In this document: in pieces, positions 24,595-37,769 of the stretch
Numbering within the stretch: position 1 is the first letter of the stretch
Layout of the letters: the number at the start of each line of letters is the position of its first letter
Source of the DNA: Dysidea avara
Lineage: Eukaryota; Porifera; Demospongiae; Dictyoceratida; Dysideidae
Assembly (NCBI RefSeq): GCF_963678975.1
Contig: NC_089281.1
Location: forward strand, 22,311,375-22,375,374
Length of the DNA: 64,000 nt
Direction: 5' to 3'
The notes under the pieces: generated by a model
What the model was told of the DNA's origin: nothing
The model's input: only the letters and a program-made list of their open reading frames with translations
Database searches by the model: none
Position numbers and translations under genes: made by a program

Positions 24595-25845
24595 TACTTT
24601 ATTTATTTATTTATTTACTATTACTGGGCAGGCAGCTCTGCTGATGTGCCCAGGAAAAAAAAGAATTTACAAAGATTTACAAGTATTAGCTAGCTACAAT
24701 AATTTAAGAGTCTATAGTAACGTTAGTAAGTTATTAGTAAATAAGTTCAATTCATCATGATCAACTATTGCAGTGGGTAAGTTGTTCCATTCATTAATTG
24801 TTTTTAGTAGAAGCTCTGTTAGTACATTACAGCTAGTAGATGAATTTGGAATAATGAAGTGTTGGGGGTGGTGTGTCTTGTTTGGTGGAGATAGTGATGT
24901 GGAACTTCGAGTGCATAGTCATTGTGTAATATTTTAAATAGTGTTTGTAGTCTTGTTATCATGCGTCTTTTTTTAAGAGTGTCTCATCCTAAATGTTCCA
25001 ACATAGATGTATATCATCCATAACAATTGAGTGCCCATCTTGCAGCTCTGCGTTGCACCTTTTCCAAATGTTAGATATCCCCAGTATTATGGGGATCCCA
25101 GACTGCGGCTGCATATTCCGGACCATTGAAAGGTAAACTGCAGCTTTTACATCTGTAGAGCAGGTGCGAGATATATGTGGTGACCATGGTAATTTCTTGT
25201 CCAGTAATACACCAAGATAAAGATGTTGATCTGCAGTGGATAAGACTTGATGGTTGAGTTGATAATTAAATGTGAGTGGTGATGTAGACCTAGTGAATCG
25301 CATTACAGTACATTTGTTTATGTTGAATTTCAGTTGCCATGTTTCTGCCCAATTGGATAATAGGTCAAAGTCCTGTTGTAATTGAAGGGTATCTTGTTCA
25401 GTATTTATTACTCTATAGAGAAAACAATCATCAGCAAAAAGACGTAATTGCGAATGAATATTCTTGGAGATATCAGAAGAAACATTAAAGGACCAAGTAC
25501 AGTTCCCTGCGGTACACCAGATTGAACTGGAACTGGATGTGAGGAAATACCATTCAGGACTACACGTTGGATCTTCTAGTAAGCCATGTCTCTATCCAAT
25601 TATAGATGTTATTGCTTATTCCATAGTTTTGGTAAGGGACACTGTCAAATGCCTTGGAAAAGTCTAGCAGGATAACATCAACTTGCCTCTGATGGTCCAT
25701 AGCAAAGGACAGGTCCTCCACCAAGTCAATTAACTGTGTTACACAAGAATGTTGGGATCTAAAACCGTGTCGATTATTAATTAAGATGTTGTTTGAGTTA
25801 AGATGTTCAATGATGGTGTGATAGCTATATTATGTGCTCCATTGC
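24595..25845 (-). mobile_element. non-LTR retrotransposon (Jockey/CR1-like), 5'-truncated RT remnant
   Basis: Reading from 25845 down, the frame shows the reverse-transcriptase order: NILINNRHGFRSQHSC, LLDFSKAFDSVPY (about 25640-25680), SGVPQGTVLGPL (about 25495-25530), LFADDC (about 25425-25440, catalytic FADD), WAETWQLKFNINKC, then HLYLGVLLDKKLPWSPH. Small deletions, one between PQGTVLGPL and FADD, shift the frame, so it is dead. Downstream residues resemble the post-RT region of such LINEs, and the 3' end is a (TAAA)n tail at about 24600-24620. The first ORF and endonuclease are absent. Confidence 0.88.
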
Positions 25846-26116
25846 TTATGTTGTATATTGTTTTAATAAAATAAAGCATCTCTCATCATCCATGCATGAA
25901 AGATAGAGAAAAGACCTGATGAAAAGATGTATAAAACAAAACAAAAAGCATATGAGTCCTTGGGTAGCATGCGGCTACAAAGTGACCCTTGTAGAGAACT
26001 ACACTGTGGGCATGGCAAGGTAAAAACTAAATTGTAAAAAACTAACTAGCTAACTACTGTAGTACAATTAAGAGAGAGAAAACCATCAATTATGAAATGA
26101 TGAAAGTATATAAATT
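25846..26116. other. short intergenic segment
   Basis: No recognised feature. It lies between the LINE remnant and the palindrome at 26117. Confidence 0.3.
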
Positions 26117-26170
26117 ACAGAAAGTATGATAGTCCTCGGTCACATGACCGAGGACTATCATACTTTCTGT
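26117..26170. repeat. near-perfect 54-bp palindrome (26-bp arms, 2-bp spacer)
   Basis: The left arm starts ACAGAAAGTATGATAGTCCT and continues CGGTCA. After CA the right arm is its exact reverse complement, ending at 26170. A further half copy (ATCATACTTTCTGT) follows directly. This could form a cruciform or hairpin. It may be a foldback element terminus; no TSD was identified. Confidence 0.95.
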
Positions 26171-26374
26171 ATCATACTTTCTGTATGGGTTGCTCCTAAG
26201 GAAGAACCTGTGTGGGCATGGCAAGGGTGCGAATATAAAAATATAAAAAGGACGCATGTAATATAAATTAGTTAATACTAGTCACATCCAGCCACTCTTT
26301 ATTTAAAATTAAGGAAGTGCATGGTTGCTGAACCGAAGGTTTTTATTTTCGCGTCTAGTAGTTGCCCCGAGCAT

Positions 26375-26485
26375 TCGACTTTTTTATTTATTTATTTATT
26401 ATTAATGCTTTACAGCACAAGTGCTGAAGGTCTGTAGGACACCTGGTCCTACAGCCTGCTCAAAGACTTTAGCTACTTAGACTTT
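26375..26485 (-). mobile_element. SINE/LINE-like 3' tail, copy 3 (inverted)
   Basis: Reverse-complement match of the tail at 19.0 kb: (TTTA)n at 26380-26400, then GCACAAGTGCTGAAGGTCTG and GGACACCTGGTCCTACAGCC. The preserved A-rich end makes this a separate insertion. Confidence 0.65.
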
Positions 26486-29400
26486 AACTACTTATGTCGG
26501 TTCAGTAGCGAGCCCGGTTTATTGAACAGATTTTTGGTTCAGTAACCACTGCCTAAAATAAAATACTGCTACAGCTACATCTCTATAATTGGTGCACCGC
26601 GATTAGCTGAAGCTAGCTATACTAACTTAACTTAGCTAGCTACCACAAGCGGATAGCTAACACGTGCAGAAAATTATGCAATCAGGTGCACCGTGTCCAA
26701 ATTCACGTGATAAAGCCCGCTGTAAATTCAACTTTTGCTGTCACGATTGTCACCTTTTTTAACAGTGGAATGCTTGCATAACTTTCTTGGTAAGTAGCAA
26801 TTTACCTTACAATGTCTAGTATAGCTCAAACACATACCCATTCAACAGGGAATTAGCTATAGTACAGTGCTGGGTAGCTAGCTAGCTGCATGGCTTTCTG
26901 GCGCATCATGTACTGAGATCCGCAGAGATATATACATGGCACCAAGACTGGGTTCATACTATGAACTCTTGATGGCATTATAGCAGCCTAGTTAGACATG
27001 ATCCTCAATTAGTACCGCATTCTTTAACAGAAGAAACGATTGCTACAAGTATGACGAATCTATCCTACCATAGATAGCTATACTATATCCGACGTGCTCG
27101 ATGCGGCTAGCCGCATTATGCACGTGCGCGTATCTTGCGAACTTTTGAGTGCAAGATCAATAGATGTGCTGAAATTATTACAGTAGACGTTTGGAACGTC
27201 TTCAGTGTAAATAACGAGGTTTCAAAACGATTACTACCTTTATCAACACAAGATTGGGCGGCTCAAAATTCAAGGCGCTTTTTTTCTAAATAAATTGTCA
27301 AAGTATAGGCGCCTAGAATCAACTTCCGGACTATGTTGACGTATGTACATAATTGCTGCACATGTACATTGCATCTCATTTTGCAGGGTTAATCCGGCTA
27401 AAACCATATTCATAATCTCTCATAGGAATGGTAGCTATTATAACAACATGCAAATCAGAATCACACATCGCAAAACTGAATGCTGGTTGGCTAGCTAGCT
27501 AGCTAGCATTTCTTTTGGCTTTTTGACTGTAGATTCTGATCACTTGTTGAATCAGGACCTTGAGTGGTACATACATGTAAGATGCGTAGCTTGTGTTAGA
27601 AAGTGACTGAGAAGTGAATCACTTGATGCATGCCAATACTGATTCAGTAGGCTACCTGCGTTGGTCTGCTGGTCTGTTCAAAAAAAATTTATGTTAGAAC
27701 TGTAGTTAGTGGAAAATGCAACTAAGGGTTTTGATTACAATAGCAATGGTGGTTGGGATAAGAACTAATGCTGCATTGTTGGACACCCACTGCTGACCAT
27801 ACTGGAACTACTTATCGTGCCACAAGCCACAACTGTCAACCCCCAGACCACGACAGCGTGACTTAACTGTAGTCATGTGACAGCTCAACTGGTTTTTCTT
27901 CAGATGCTACCCACATGACTTGTTGAGGGTGTAGTACTGGTTTCTCCACGTGCAGATATTCTACATCATTACAATTGCTGTCCACATAATACTGAATTTG
28001 ATTACTAGCTCATAAATATGTTGTATAACATGCTGTATAGAAGGAAACTTAAATGGAAGGAAACTTTGAAAAATCTCTACAAATTCACCAGGGTTAAACC
28101 CGCTACATGGTAGCAGGATATATCTTTTGTTACTTCTGCCGTATTGGCAAAAAGATGGCAGGAGCCCGGAAAGTGAATGCATATACTTATAGATTTGGTA
28201 ACTACGTGAATATACTTTAAAGGGCTTTAAAAGGTACAAAGAATGGCTAAACGATGCATTAACTGTTTTAGACAGAAACTGAAGAGGCTAATCTGTCAGT
28301 AAATGTTTATTAGTCTATTACTTATGTAAACATGATAGTTTAAAAGATGTAAGTGGTGCCAGTGCATGTTGTATGATTAGTCATGGTGATTGCATAACAG
28401 CATTGCATAATGGGTGGGTACCATGAACAATATTACCATATGTGGTTGAAAATAAAAGTGTTTTCATAATGGTTACAGGGAAATGACCTTCTGATTAGAT
28501 CATATGACACACTGGCCACTCTACTGTGTACATGTGCATACCTGAAATGGGTGGATCTGTACGTGGTCTAAGGTGAATTTGATGCATGCTACTGACCTTA
28601 AGTGCATGTACATTCATTCATTGTTACACAAGCATACTTTGATGTTATTATGCCCCTAATTTTGGCTTATAACACCTCTACAGATAAAAGGCGACTATTG
28701 TAAACTTTTTACAATCCAGAAATTATACAGGTTTAGTGATCCATAAACTACAAATGAAACACTGATCTGTACACTATAGGGATGCAAACCACATGTACAT
28801 GTTTATAGCATACATGTTTAGTGGACACACCCAAATATTTATTTTTCAGCCAAAACAGACTATTGTCTAACCAGTAACCACTATACCACACTTTATGACA
28901 GCTGATACCACTAGCAATTGAATGGCATGTTGTCAATCTTCTCAGTAGCAAACATAGCAACCCCACTGCAAAAGTGACCATGGAGCCACATAATAAGCTG
29001 TTCTTTGCACTAGTGTGGCACACCAGTTTTCTTGGCCTAACAATAAACTATCATTTGTTATTGATTGATGCTTTAAATGTGCATGGCTTTCAAGACATAC
29101 AACATTAAAAACATATTATGAAGTTAATAACAGTTTAAACTGTACTCATTTGGTTGCTGCTTAATGCCAAGCTATACTTATTGGTGAGTCTTCCTACAGG
29201 AGGAATGGTATACTTAAATGTTGCTTTGCGTGCAGCTTCTAGAACAAGAGCATATAGGCAGGTATATCACAAGTGGGTATTGTATCCATTCAAGTAGGCT
29301 GGATGATATAAACTTTATCACCTCATAGTTACACTATTTTTGTACAGCTACTTATGATGTGTTAGCTAAAACAGTACCTACATACACTCCCGGTGACCTA

Positions 29401-31400
29401 CCTATTTCCGATTACCTTGTATATACAATACTAGATTTTAGCACCTACTTTTGATGCTTTAGGTCTGTCAGTTCAGTTAGTACATTGTGGAATAGCAATT
29501 TATCTCAATTTTATCAACCTCTTCAACAAAAAAATGCAGCATATCACACTTGGATATATAACTTTTCAATAGGTTCCATCTTCAGTACTCATTTCTCTTG
29601 TTTAACTATGCATCAATATAGCTCTATAGCTATCTGTATTTAAAAAGGGAGTAACCCTAAACATACAATGCCAACACATGTTAATTAATAACAGTCACAT
29701 ACAGGGGCATAGCAACAAAAGTTTAGTGAGGAGATAAAGAAGGTTAGTAGTTGGTTGATACAATTTACATAGTGTGCAAAGGACTTTTGGCATGTGAAAA
29801 GCTTGCTGTATTAAGGGTGAGGGTCTGGGGGCATGCATGCTTCACAGGAAAGACATTGGAGTAAATTATATAATCATACTAGCTACTGTGTCCTGTATAC
29901 TGTGCAGGGGCGTATCCAAGGTGGTTTCAGATTTGCTAATATAGTGAGTAATAGATGCAGAGGCCTGGTCTGGGGGTTCAGCTCCCAGCCAAAAATGCTT
30001 TAGTTTCATATTTCATAATAGTATAAGCTATTTTCAGTATGCTTAGTTCCCTTTAAGTGCTAAATAAAATGTCAATGATCTGTGAATGCTATCCCACTAG
30101 GGACCTAACAAGAAGTCAGAAACATGTAACTAAAATGTGAAGAATGCAGAAAAAACCCAGACCCAGTGGTGACTTGATCCCCAGCAACATGCAGTCTAGG
30201 CATGCACCAAAGAAGCCACAGTGGCTGGGGTCTGAGACCTTTTCTGCATTCAACCTGTACTTAAACATCAACTTCTCACCAGCAAATAGCTGATCAGGTA
30301 TTATATAGTGACCCAAATATATTGTCAAATTATGAAATGAAAAACTAGGTACTAAATTTCAAGTTAGTCTTAGATTTACATTATTCCATTTAATGTTGTC
30401 TTCCATTATGAATGCTCTATTAGAGTAGTTTTCATTGCTCTATTAGAATTCATCTGACTCTTCTATTAGAACATCTCAATCTTTTGTAGTTCTTTAGCTC
30501 TTCCTTAATCCAGGCCACTTTTAAGGGATCAATGAGAATTTACACTGTAGCTATATTGCCCTGCTCCCCATATTGTGCTGCCAAACTAAGGTAGTCTGCT
30601 GCAAGCCCACAAGTTAAAATATCAGAGGGGATTTTGGGAACTCCAGGAAACCCCCTAAACATACCCGTGCATAGGCTCCCGTAAACTGATGTAGCTATTG
30701 AATATAATTTATTATAATTAACTATGTTCAAGCCACACTGATTGAACTAAAGCCTATTCTATTAAAAGCAGGTAGCTTATAGCATGTTTGTATTAAAAAG
30801 CAGTAAGACATAATGCATGCTATACAAATTTATGCACATATTTTCAATTAACCTGTAAAGCTGGCTTAACCTGCTAAACAGTACTCATGCACTTCACAGT
30901 GTGCATTAAATAGAATTATGCAATATTGGTAATAGCCAAAATTAGACATAGCTAATACTACTGATGAGGATGGGGACCAGAAACAAAATACCACTTAGAG
31001 TGGCCTTACCAAAATGAAAAAAAAACTCTACCAACCCTACCACTGCTGCACACTTAGAAAGCACTTGCTCCAACCACCATGCTATAGCTACTTTGAGGTT
31101 AGTAAAAACAGGCATGTACAAGTTGAATGGTTACTTGCAGTGTTTGCATGTGGTTTGTGGCAGAATTTCAGCACCAGAGTTTTGCTCTACGCCCTTGCAT
31201 TCAACAATGAATGATAACAGTCCAGCAGAAGCTTCACTATATATGTATAATTCTTAGACGATAAATACTTTGTTTGGTGCCCAAACCACTTTGATACATG
31301 CAGCAGCTGGTGAGAAGAATGCATTAATGGTTACAACTACATATAGATGCAAAACATATATGGATAAATGAATTTTTGAAAGTAACTAGTTATAATGTGT
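26486..31400. other. intergenic region, repeats only
   Basis: No convincing exon. GCTAGCTAGC-type tetranucleotide palindromes recur (for example 26630-26645, 26875-26890, 27488-27507). A dispersed repeat occurs at 30090-30215, and short phrases typical of transposon ends (GGGGCGTATCCAAGG) lie near 29910. Confidence 0.4.
30085..30220 (-). mobile_element. dispersed retroelement-like 3' segment, copy 1
   Basis: In reverse complement this reads GCCTAGACTGCATGTTGC, then GATCAAGTCACCACTGG and GGTCCCTAGTGGGATAGCAT. The same order occurs on the + strand at 55440-55580, where it ends in an (AAT)n tail. This copy lacks the tail. Confidence 0.65.
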
Positions 31401-31409
31401 GAAAAACTC

Positions 31410-31878
31410 AGCACAAATCAACTATTTTCTTCTTCATCATCATCATATAATGCATTTTCCATTGACACATCATCTCCTTGGTAGAGTAAGTTTCCTAAGA
31501 GTTAACATGGATCAATATATATATGTACAAGTACACTATGATTACATGCACACATGCAGATGTAACTATATATTACATGCAACACTGTCTGTTGTTTACA
31601 AGCAATACCTTGTAACATGTCATCATCCACAAACACTGGATTGTGTACAAGATCACCAGTCAGTTTCGCATGTTGAAATAGCATCCTCCATGGAATAAAC
31701 AGGGTTTGAGAATCCACTGGTGGCAGTTGACATTTGCGATAATCGATTATTTGGTTCCACTCTCAGATTTCCAGTCCCTGACTTCCATAGTACTGCCTTG
31801 TCTTTGGTAAGTCTTCGATGTTTAACAGTTACAGGGTCACTGTTTCTTGTTCTGAAGTAAGGTTTTTCCAAAATACAG

Positions 31879-31961
<83 letters not shown>

Positions 31962-34727
31962 CACACGCACGCACACACACACACACATGCACGCACGCAC
32001 GCGCACGCACACACATGCACGCACGCACACACATGCACGCACGCACACACACAAACACACACAAACATACATTAATGGCAACATATGAACAATCTAGTAC
32101 TTCTATTGGTAGATCTATGAAATTACAACATTTAACTAGAATTTTCATTTATAAAGCCAAGTATTTGGAAATAATTATTATTGCATATCTTACAGTAGCA
32201 TCTGCTAGCACTTCTTGTTCCAGTGAACTCAGTTGTAGTGTTGGCTGGACAACTAATACATTGAGTTTGGCCTGTTGCAGTTTGGTAGGTTCCTTTAGGT
32301 CATTCACTACACACTTGTACACCATTCTCCACATTTCCACATGTACCAGGTGGACATTCAGCTATAATAACAGAAGGAGCATAAATTAAACAACTGTATG
32401 TGATAGTTATTCAGTAAACTTACAGCAAAGGACTCCCTCAAATCCTCCTTGTCCCCTTCCAGGACAAAATGGTTCATCAGGTCGGATGGATAGTGTCTCA
32501 ACACAGTAGTCTGCACTGTTAATCCTAAACAGATTATTTTGTAATATAATTTCATCACGGAATGTTGTCAGTGTGGTATTAAGCTGGGTACTGACAGTAG
32601 TGAGGTATTCTGCTACATTAACAATATGGTTACAGTCTGAGTCATCTTCTTCTGGAGCAGGAGTCACTATATCAATTTCTACTCTACCTCCATTTTCTGT
32701 GATGTCAAACTCTGCATAGTAGTTTAATGGATCAAGTAAGTTGATGTCAGTCAAGTTTTGTAAAGCATTGGCAACAACTTCATAAAATGCTGTGGAATAA
32801 TCAACAGGTGCTGGAGAATCAAAGGTGTAGACATAGTCCTGGTCAAATCCATTACATCGTGAGATAGTGAATGAAATCAGAGCACTAAGTTGAGTAATTT
32901 CATACTCCAACAGGTGTAGTCTCACTTCATCAGTTAGCACACTCCCTCTGCTGTTGCTTACATTACAGAAATAAGTGCCTTCATAATCTGCTTGCAGTAG
33001 CTCAATGAAGAGAACACTTGCTGTGGCACCATCAATGGGAATGTTTACAGTACTAGTAATGTGTCTAAAGTACCACTGATAACGTGGAGCTGGTATACCA
33101 GTAGCATTAACTTGGAATAGTACACCATTAACAGAACACACATATGTATCAAAATCTGTTGGTTGGGTAACAATAGTTGGGATGGTTTGTACTTTGACAA
33201 TAGCAGGCAGTAACCTTACACTATGCACTAAGTTGCTAGCCACACAAGTATAAACACCATCATCATTGAGAGTCGGTTCCATGAAAACTAGTATGTTCTC
33301 AGTAGCACCTTGAACAAGTTCACCATCCTTCCACCATGTGTATGTTGGTGCAGGGTCTCCAACAGTAGAACAAGATATAAAGTAATACTGGCCAACAGTG
33401 AACAATCCAAATAATTGTGGTTGTTCTGTGATCCTTGGTGGAGTTGCACACCAATAACTAATATTTTGTAATCTTGCAATTGAGCCATCGCTATACTTCT
33501 GTTGTAAGCTTCAACAATTGTCAGATTATTACTAGACGCTATTTCCAGAAATTCTTGAGATGCCTGTTCAAAGGTTGAGGGAAGTGATCCTACCAAGTCA
33601 GCTGGTGAAGCAGCAAGAATGTCTCTAATTCCGTGGACTAGCAAAGTGGCACAATCTGCAAATGAGAAACAATTATCAATTTGTGCACCCAATATCATAC
33701 TGCGAATTTGTTGAGTCCAAGCAACAAAAATACTACGTCCATTTGTATTCTTATGTAACTCAACTGACTATCAATTATTTGTTGTGCCTGCATCAAGTCT
33801 GTATTGTCAGATTGTTGTGACATCAATTCCCAATGCTTGTGCCACATCAGTATTCACTACATAAGTCGTGTCATTCAGAGTTTGAAAGGTTGCATTATTA
33901 ACAAACATTGTATTTCCAACTCCTAATGTAGAATAGGTGCTTTGAAACATAACAACTTCATTCATCACATTCTGTAAATTGCTGTAACTTGTTTGGTACT
34001 GAGTGTTCAACCGACCTAGTGAGGCAACAAGGTCTTCCAATATTTCTTCAGCATTTCTCAAAGTAATGCAATTCTCTTGAAATTCACTTAGCACAGTATT
34101 AGGACCTGGATCAATTATTTGTTGACGTCTTGGTCTAGAAGCATCTCTTTTAACAGTTGGCACTTGATTGACAATAGACCTCACAACCGAAGCCATCACA
34201 TCAAATACAATGATGTCCCTAACATTATTATTATTGGAGAAATCAAATGCTCCATATGCAGTTCCTTCGATGTAATTTGAAGATGGTTCATTAGCAACTG
34301 TGAACTCTATTGCCAGTTCTAAGACACCATTTGGATTGCTGACATTCTGAAATGAATCAAAACTGATGTTTACAATTTCCAGATCATCACCATCAGGTAG
34401 AGTTTGTATATAATCATATACTGCAAGATAGCTAGTGACTTCCTCTGTTATATTGTTGAGCTGATTTCGAGCAGCCTCAGCAGTTGCAAGAGTGTCCCTG
34501 TATTCACCTTCTAAGGTGTTCACCATGCTCCTTGTGGTGTTTACCATCTGTTCAACTATCATCCTAGCAAAAACAGCTGCATTGTAGGCTTGTTCAGTTT
34601 CTCCTTCCATCCTTAATAGTGATACAACATCTGTGCTCATGCCATGTGTACCATTAGCAAGTGCTTCATCTCGGAACATCATGCAAGCTTGGTTGAAGAG
34701 TAAGCAATCTTTTCACTTAGTTGCAAG
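31410..34727 (-). pseudogene. partial copy B of the receptor 3' half, frameshifted
   Basis: Blocks match receptor exons 29 (about 31415-31494), 28 (about 31609-31855), 21 (about 32195-32363) and the 3' two thirds of exon 20 (about 32424-34727). Exons 22-27 (four GCC modules and most of the TM) are missing, replaced by a CA microsatellite. Against the parent it has a 4-nt deletion near 33480, 8-nt near 33808, 10-nt near 33740, a frame-breaking change near 31660 and a 1-nt loss near 34712. The Ig1-Ig2-to-end portion (33405-32407) remains open for 332 codons and agrees with the parent at about nine of ten residues. No start exon is seen. The exon-20 donor and exon-21 acceptor are kept. Confidence 0.9.
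31879..32070. repeat. (CA)n microsatellite with CATGCACGCACGC variants
   Basis: About 95 bp of pure CA/TG repeat is followed by about 90 bp of CACGCACG/CACATG variants. It sits where receptor exons 22-27 would be in copy B. The long frames translated from it are artefacts. Confidence 0.98.
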
Positions 34728-36580
34728 GCCAATCTTAAATACAATTGCAAGCAGTACAAGATGTAGGAAGCTCGAGATCATAGCCAGTTAGTTCACAGGT
34801 TTGCATGTGCTCTAATTTTATAATGCATGTTTAACATAAGCCTTTAATTAATATTTTTACAGCGACCTTGACTGATAGTACTGTTGCATGTCACAACTCA
34901 GCAGTGACAAATTTGGGGGCCAAGGGGGCTCTTGACTCCCTACAAAAATTTTTAATTCACGTGTCAATTGTGTATGTCGTGACTTTCAGCTACACAAGTG
35001 CTACCAATGTCTATCTTATAAATGCTGTATTCCCAAGACTCCCAACAGCCAGTTAAAACCCACAATTAAACATATTTGAATGTTGCATAAAAGCACACAG
35101 CTAGCTGTGCATATACGAGTGACAGTGTATAATCAAACAAATTCTTTTAGCACAAACAGTAACTTTTCTTTGATTGTTGTCTAAATAGCTATATAGCTAC
35201 ACACCAAAATCTGTTAAATGTATAAAAGAGCATTTTCAAGTGCACTGCATTCTAAGATCCTATCTAGCTACTACCATTGTATTTGAGTGCATGCAGGTGT
35301 GTACTGTGCAGAACTGCTGTACAGGCTGTATAAAATACAGTAGTTCAGCAGGAGAGTAGCTGGGATCAACAATCATATGCTATTATAAACATCATAATCA
35401 AGATACTCTAGTCACCAAAATTTTCAGTAACAGTATAGCTATTCTAATAAACTGTTGAAATCACACATTCAATTTTCAGAGGGTCTAATGTCCAGTAGCA
35501 ACTTTGTTAGTCAATAGCTTTACCAGCCATAAGTATCAAGATAGAGATATCCTAATAGAGCAGTCATCTCTAACACAACAGTTGAATAAAAATTGTGCTG
35601 GAATCACTCTCAGATTCCATTTCTAATTTTCAAAAATTTCTGGGGGGGAGGGGGGCATGCTCCCAGACCCCCTAGCTGCTTCGTATAGTAGTGTGCTTTG
35701 CACACTGGCTAAGGTGTGCCTTCCCTGTAATGTCATTTTGTTTTGACTCCCCCCTTTCCAAAGCCTGGATTCGCCCAGGTCACAAGTTATGGAGTTTACC
35801 TCAAATACTGGTCTACAACCAAATTATAGCCATAAATGACCGTTGCTAAATGACCTCAAGAGATGAACGTATGTACCCCCTATATTATGCTCCACCCCTG
35901 TATTTCTTCCCACTTTCTGGCTGTATATGTTCTTGCAATTTCTAAGTGGTTAGCTAGCTTTGGAATAGAATAAGCTATGAACTTGTGACAAGCATTTTTC
36001 TTGGATAAAGATCTTCACTTTAACACAAATTGAGTGTTGCCTGGTAGACTAAGGCCACTATCTTTGGATATAAAATGAGCTGTAGCAGACAACAAAAGTC
36101 AAATCAATCATGGCTCCACCTCTCAAATTTCATATCATCAAGTGTACTAAATTTCATACTTTTATCACAAAGTGCACAATTTTTCTGCTATGCTGCTCTA
36201 CTGTTAGGCTGTAATTACTCGTTAATTGTACAATGTAACTTCTGCATGATAATAATAGACACCATGCCAGCACTGTAAAGTTTTTGCCAGTAGGTATAAA
36301 TAAAAATAATGCAGCTTTGGGCACAACCACATGTATTGTAGTAGCTATGTAGTTATAACCTTTTATTCAAAATACCGATGATTATTCTCTCTCGTATAGC
36401 TACAACATCCTATTAACATAATTTCCATCTGCTTTTCATCAAAGTAATTTTGAGAACATTTTGAAATAATGTACTATAAGCACTGCTACAGGAGACCCTC
36501 TTTAAGTAACTCTTGGGATTTCTTTGAATATTACATGAAATACCTAATGGACATTGGTTTTAAACACGTTGAAACACCAG
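34728..36580. other. intergenic, no gene recognised
   Basis: Only chance frames are present. A G-rich stretch (35640-35655, then GGCATGCTCCCAGACCCCC) and TCGCCCAGG-like wording near 35770 resemble transposon termini common in invertebrates, but I could not pair the ends. The dispersed word CCTAATAGAGCAGTCA occurs at 35551. Confidence 0.4.
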
Positions 36581-36599
36581 TAACCTGACAATATTGCAT

Positions 36600-37010
36600 T
36601 GTCAACAAGTATAGCAAACACCTTACTGAAGAAGTGAAGGTAAAGCCTGTGAGGATGTTTACCCCCAGCCTAGGACCTACTGATGATGATATTGATAACC
36701 AGTGTTGTGTATGTTTTCGGACTTATGAAGAGGATCAGATAGAAGAGACTGGGGTACAATGCATTTGTGGAAGATGGGTGCGAGGTAGTTATGGATAAGA
36801 ATGGAAGAGAAGTAACAGTGCTGTCAACAACAAGAGGTGATGTACTGAAGATGACAATGACGGTGAATTATCTGATGAAGGGTCAGTTTCCTCTGTTGAA
36901 TTATTATGTCCTACTTGTTCAGGTACAAGATACAACACAGTAAATGATGTCACATTGCTGCTAAGTGAAAATCTTTGAACAACAAAGTACAGGACAGACA
37001 CCTAGAAGGG
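36600..37010 (+). mobile_element. degenerate transposon-like C-terminus with a Cys-rich finger
   Basis: Broken frames read HLTEEVKVKPVRMFTPSLGP, then QCCVCFRTYEEDQIEETGVQ followed by C-x-C-GRW, and later ELLCPTCSG. A C-x2-C...C-x-C...C-x2-C pattern in this position resembles the Cys-rich C-termini of some DDE transposases. Stops and a frame change show it is not functional. The family is a guess. Confidence 0.4.
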
Positions 37011-37769
37011 TTGATGCCAATTGCAACCCAGTGGCTTTGGCCAAATGTCACACTTGATGCCAACCATGCAGGGCAGAACTGTAGTTATGGCTACTCATGT
37101 TGTGCGCCCTTTAAAATAAGTATGCATTCCTCATGCTCTGGTAGAGGCAGCTGCAGGTTATAAATGTGATTGTTTTTGGAAAATCAAATACACAGAAATT
37201 TACAGTTATACGTATGTGTCATCTTATGCACCTGTTTAAATATTTCACATAATTTCTTGTAATTCAGGGTACTGACTACTGATTCTAATTAATGTAAAGT
37301 TGAGTACAAGTTTTTTAAAATGCAAAATGGTTATCAATTCCATTTCAGTTTGAAATAGTATCCCAATGAGGCTTGAATAGCACGTGGCTCATGTGTAAGC
37401 AACACTTGATAATATTGTATTTACCTATACTTTTGCTAACTGTGTTAAACGGATTACAAGGAATACCTTGCTGTATTATAGATAGCCTCTTGACACATAC
37501 ACTCACACACAGCAGTGCTTTAACTAAAGGTCAGTTCCCCATAGACTTCTATATCAATACAATTTTCACTCTGTAATTGCATAAAATTGAGATTCCACTG
37601 CACAATATTAATGTACAGTATTATGGTATATGGAAAATTATGGTTGCAGTAAGAAAGCAGTGTCTCCTAGGAACCAAATGATAGTTAATTAATAAGATTA
37701 GCAAACACCAAAAAGCTAAACTATGTATATCCTTTAGAGTCCATCCTTGTACTTTTGAGGTCTGAGCAA

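Noticed and set aside
27480-27510. GCTAGCTAGCTAGC runs as a regulatory element
   Set aside because: TAGC tetranucleotide runs occur in many unrelated places in the window and look like a general composition feature.
31014-31214. 66-codon + frame starting after a poly-A run
   Set aside because: No motif, no splice signals and no homologous reading in the other repeats.
31653-32148. Several overlapping long frames in the CA-repeat region
   Set aside because: They are translations of (CA)n in all frames (CVCVCV, HTHTHT) and not genes.
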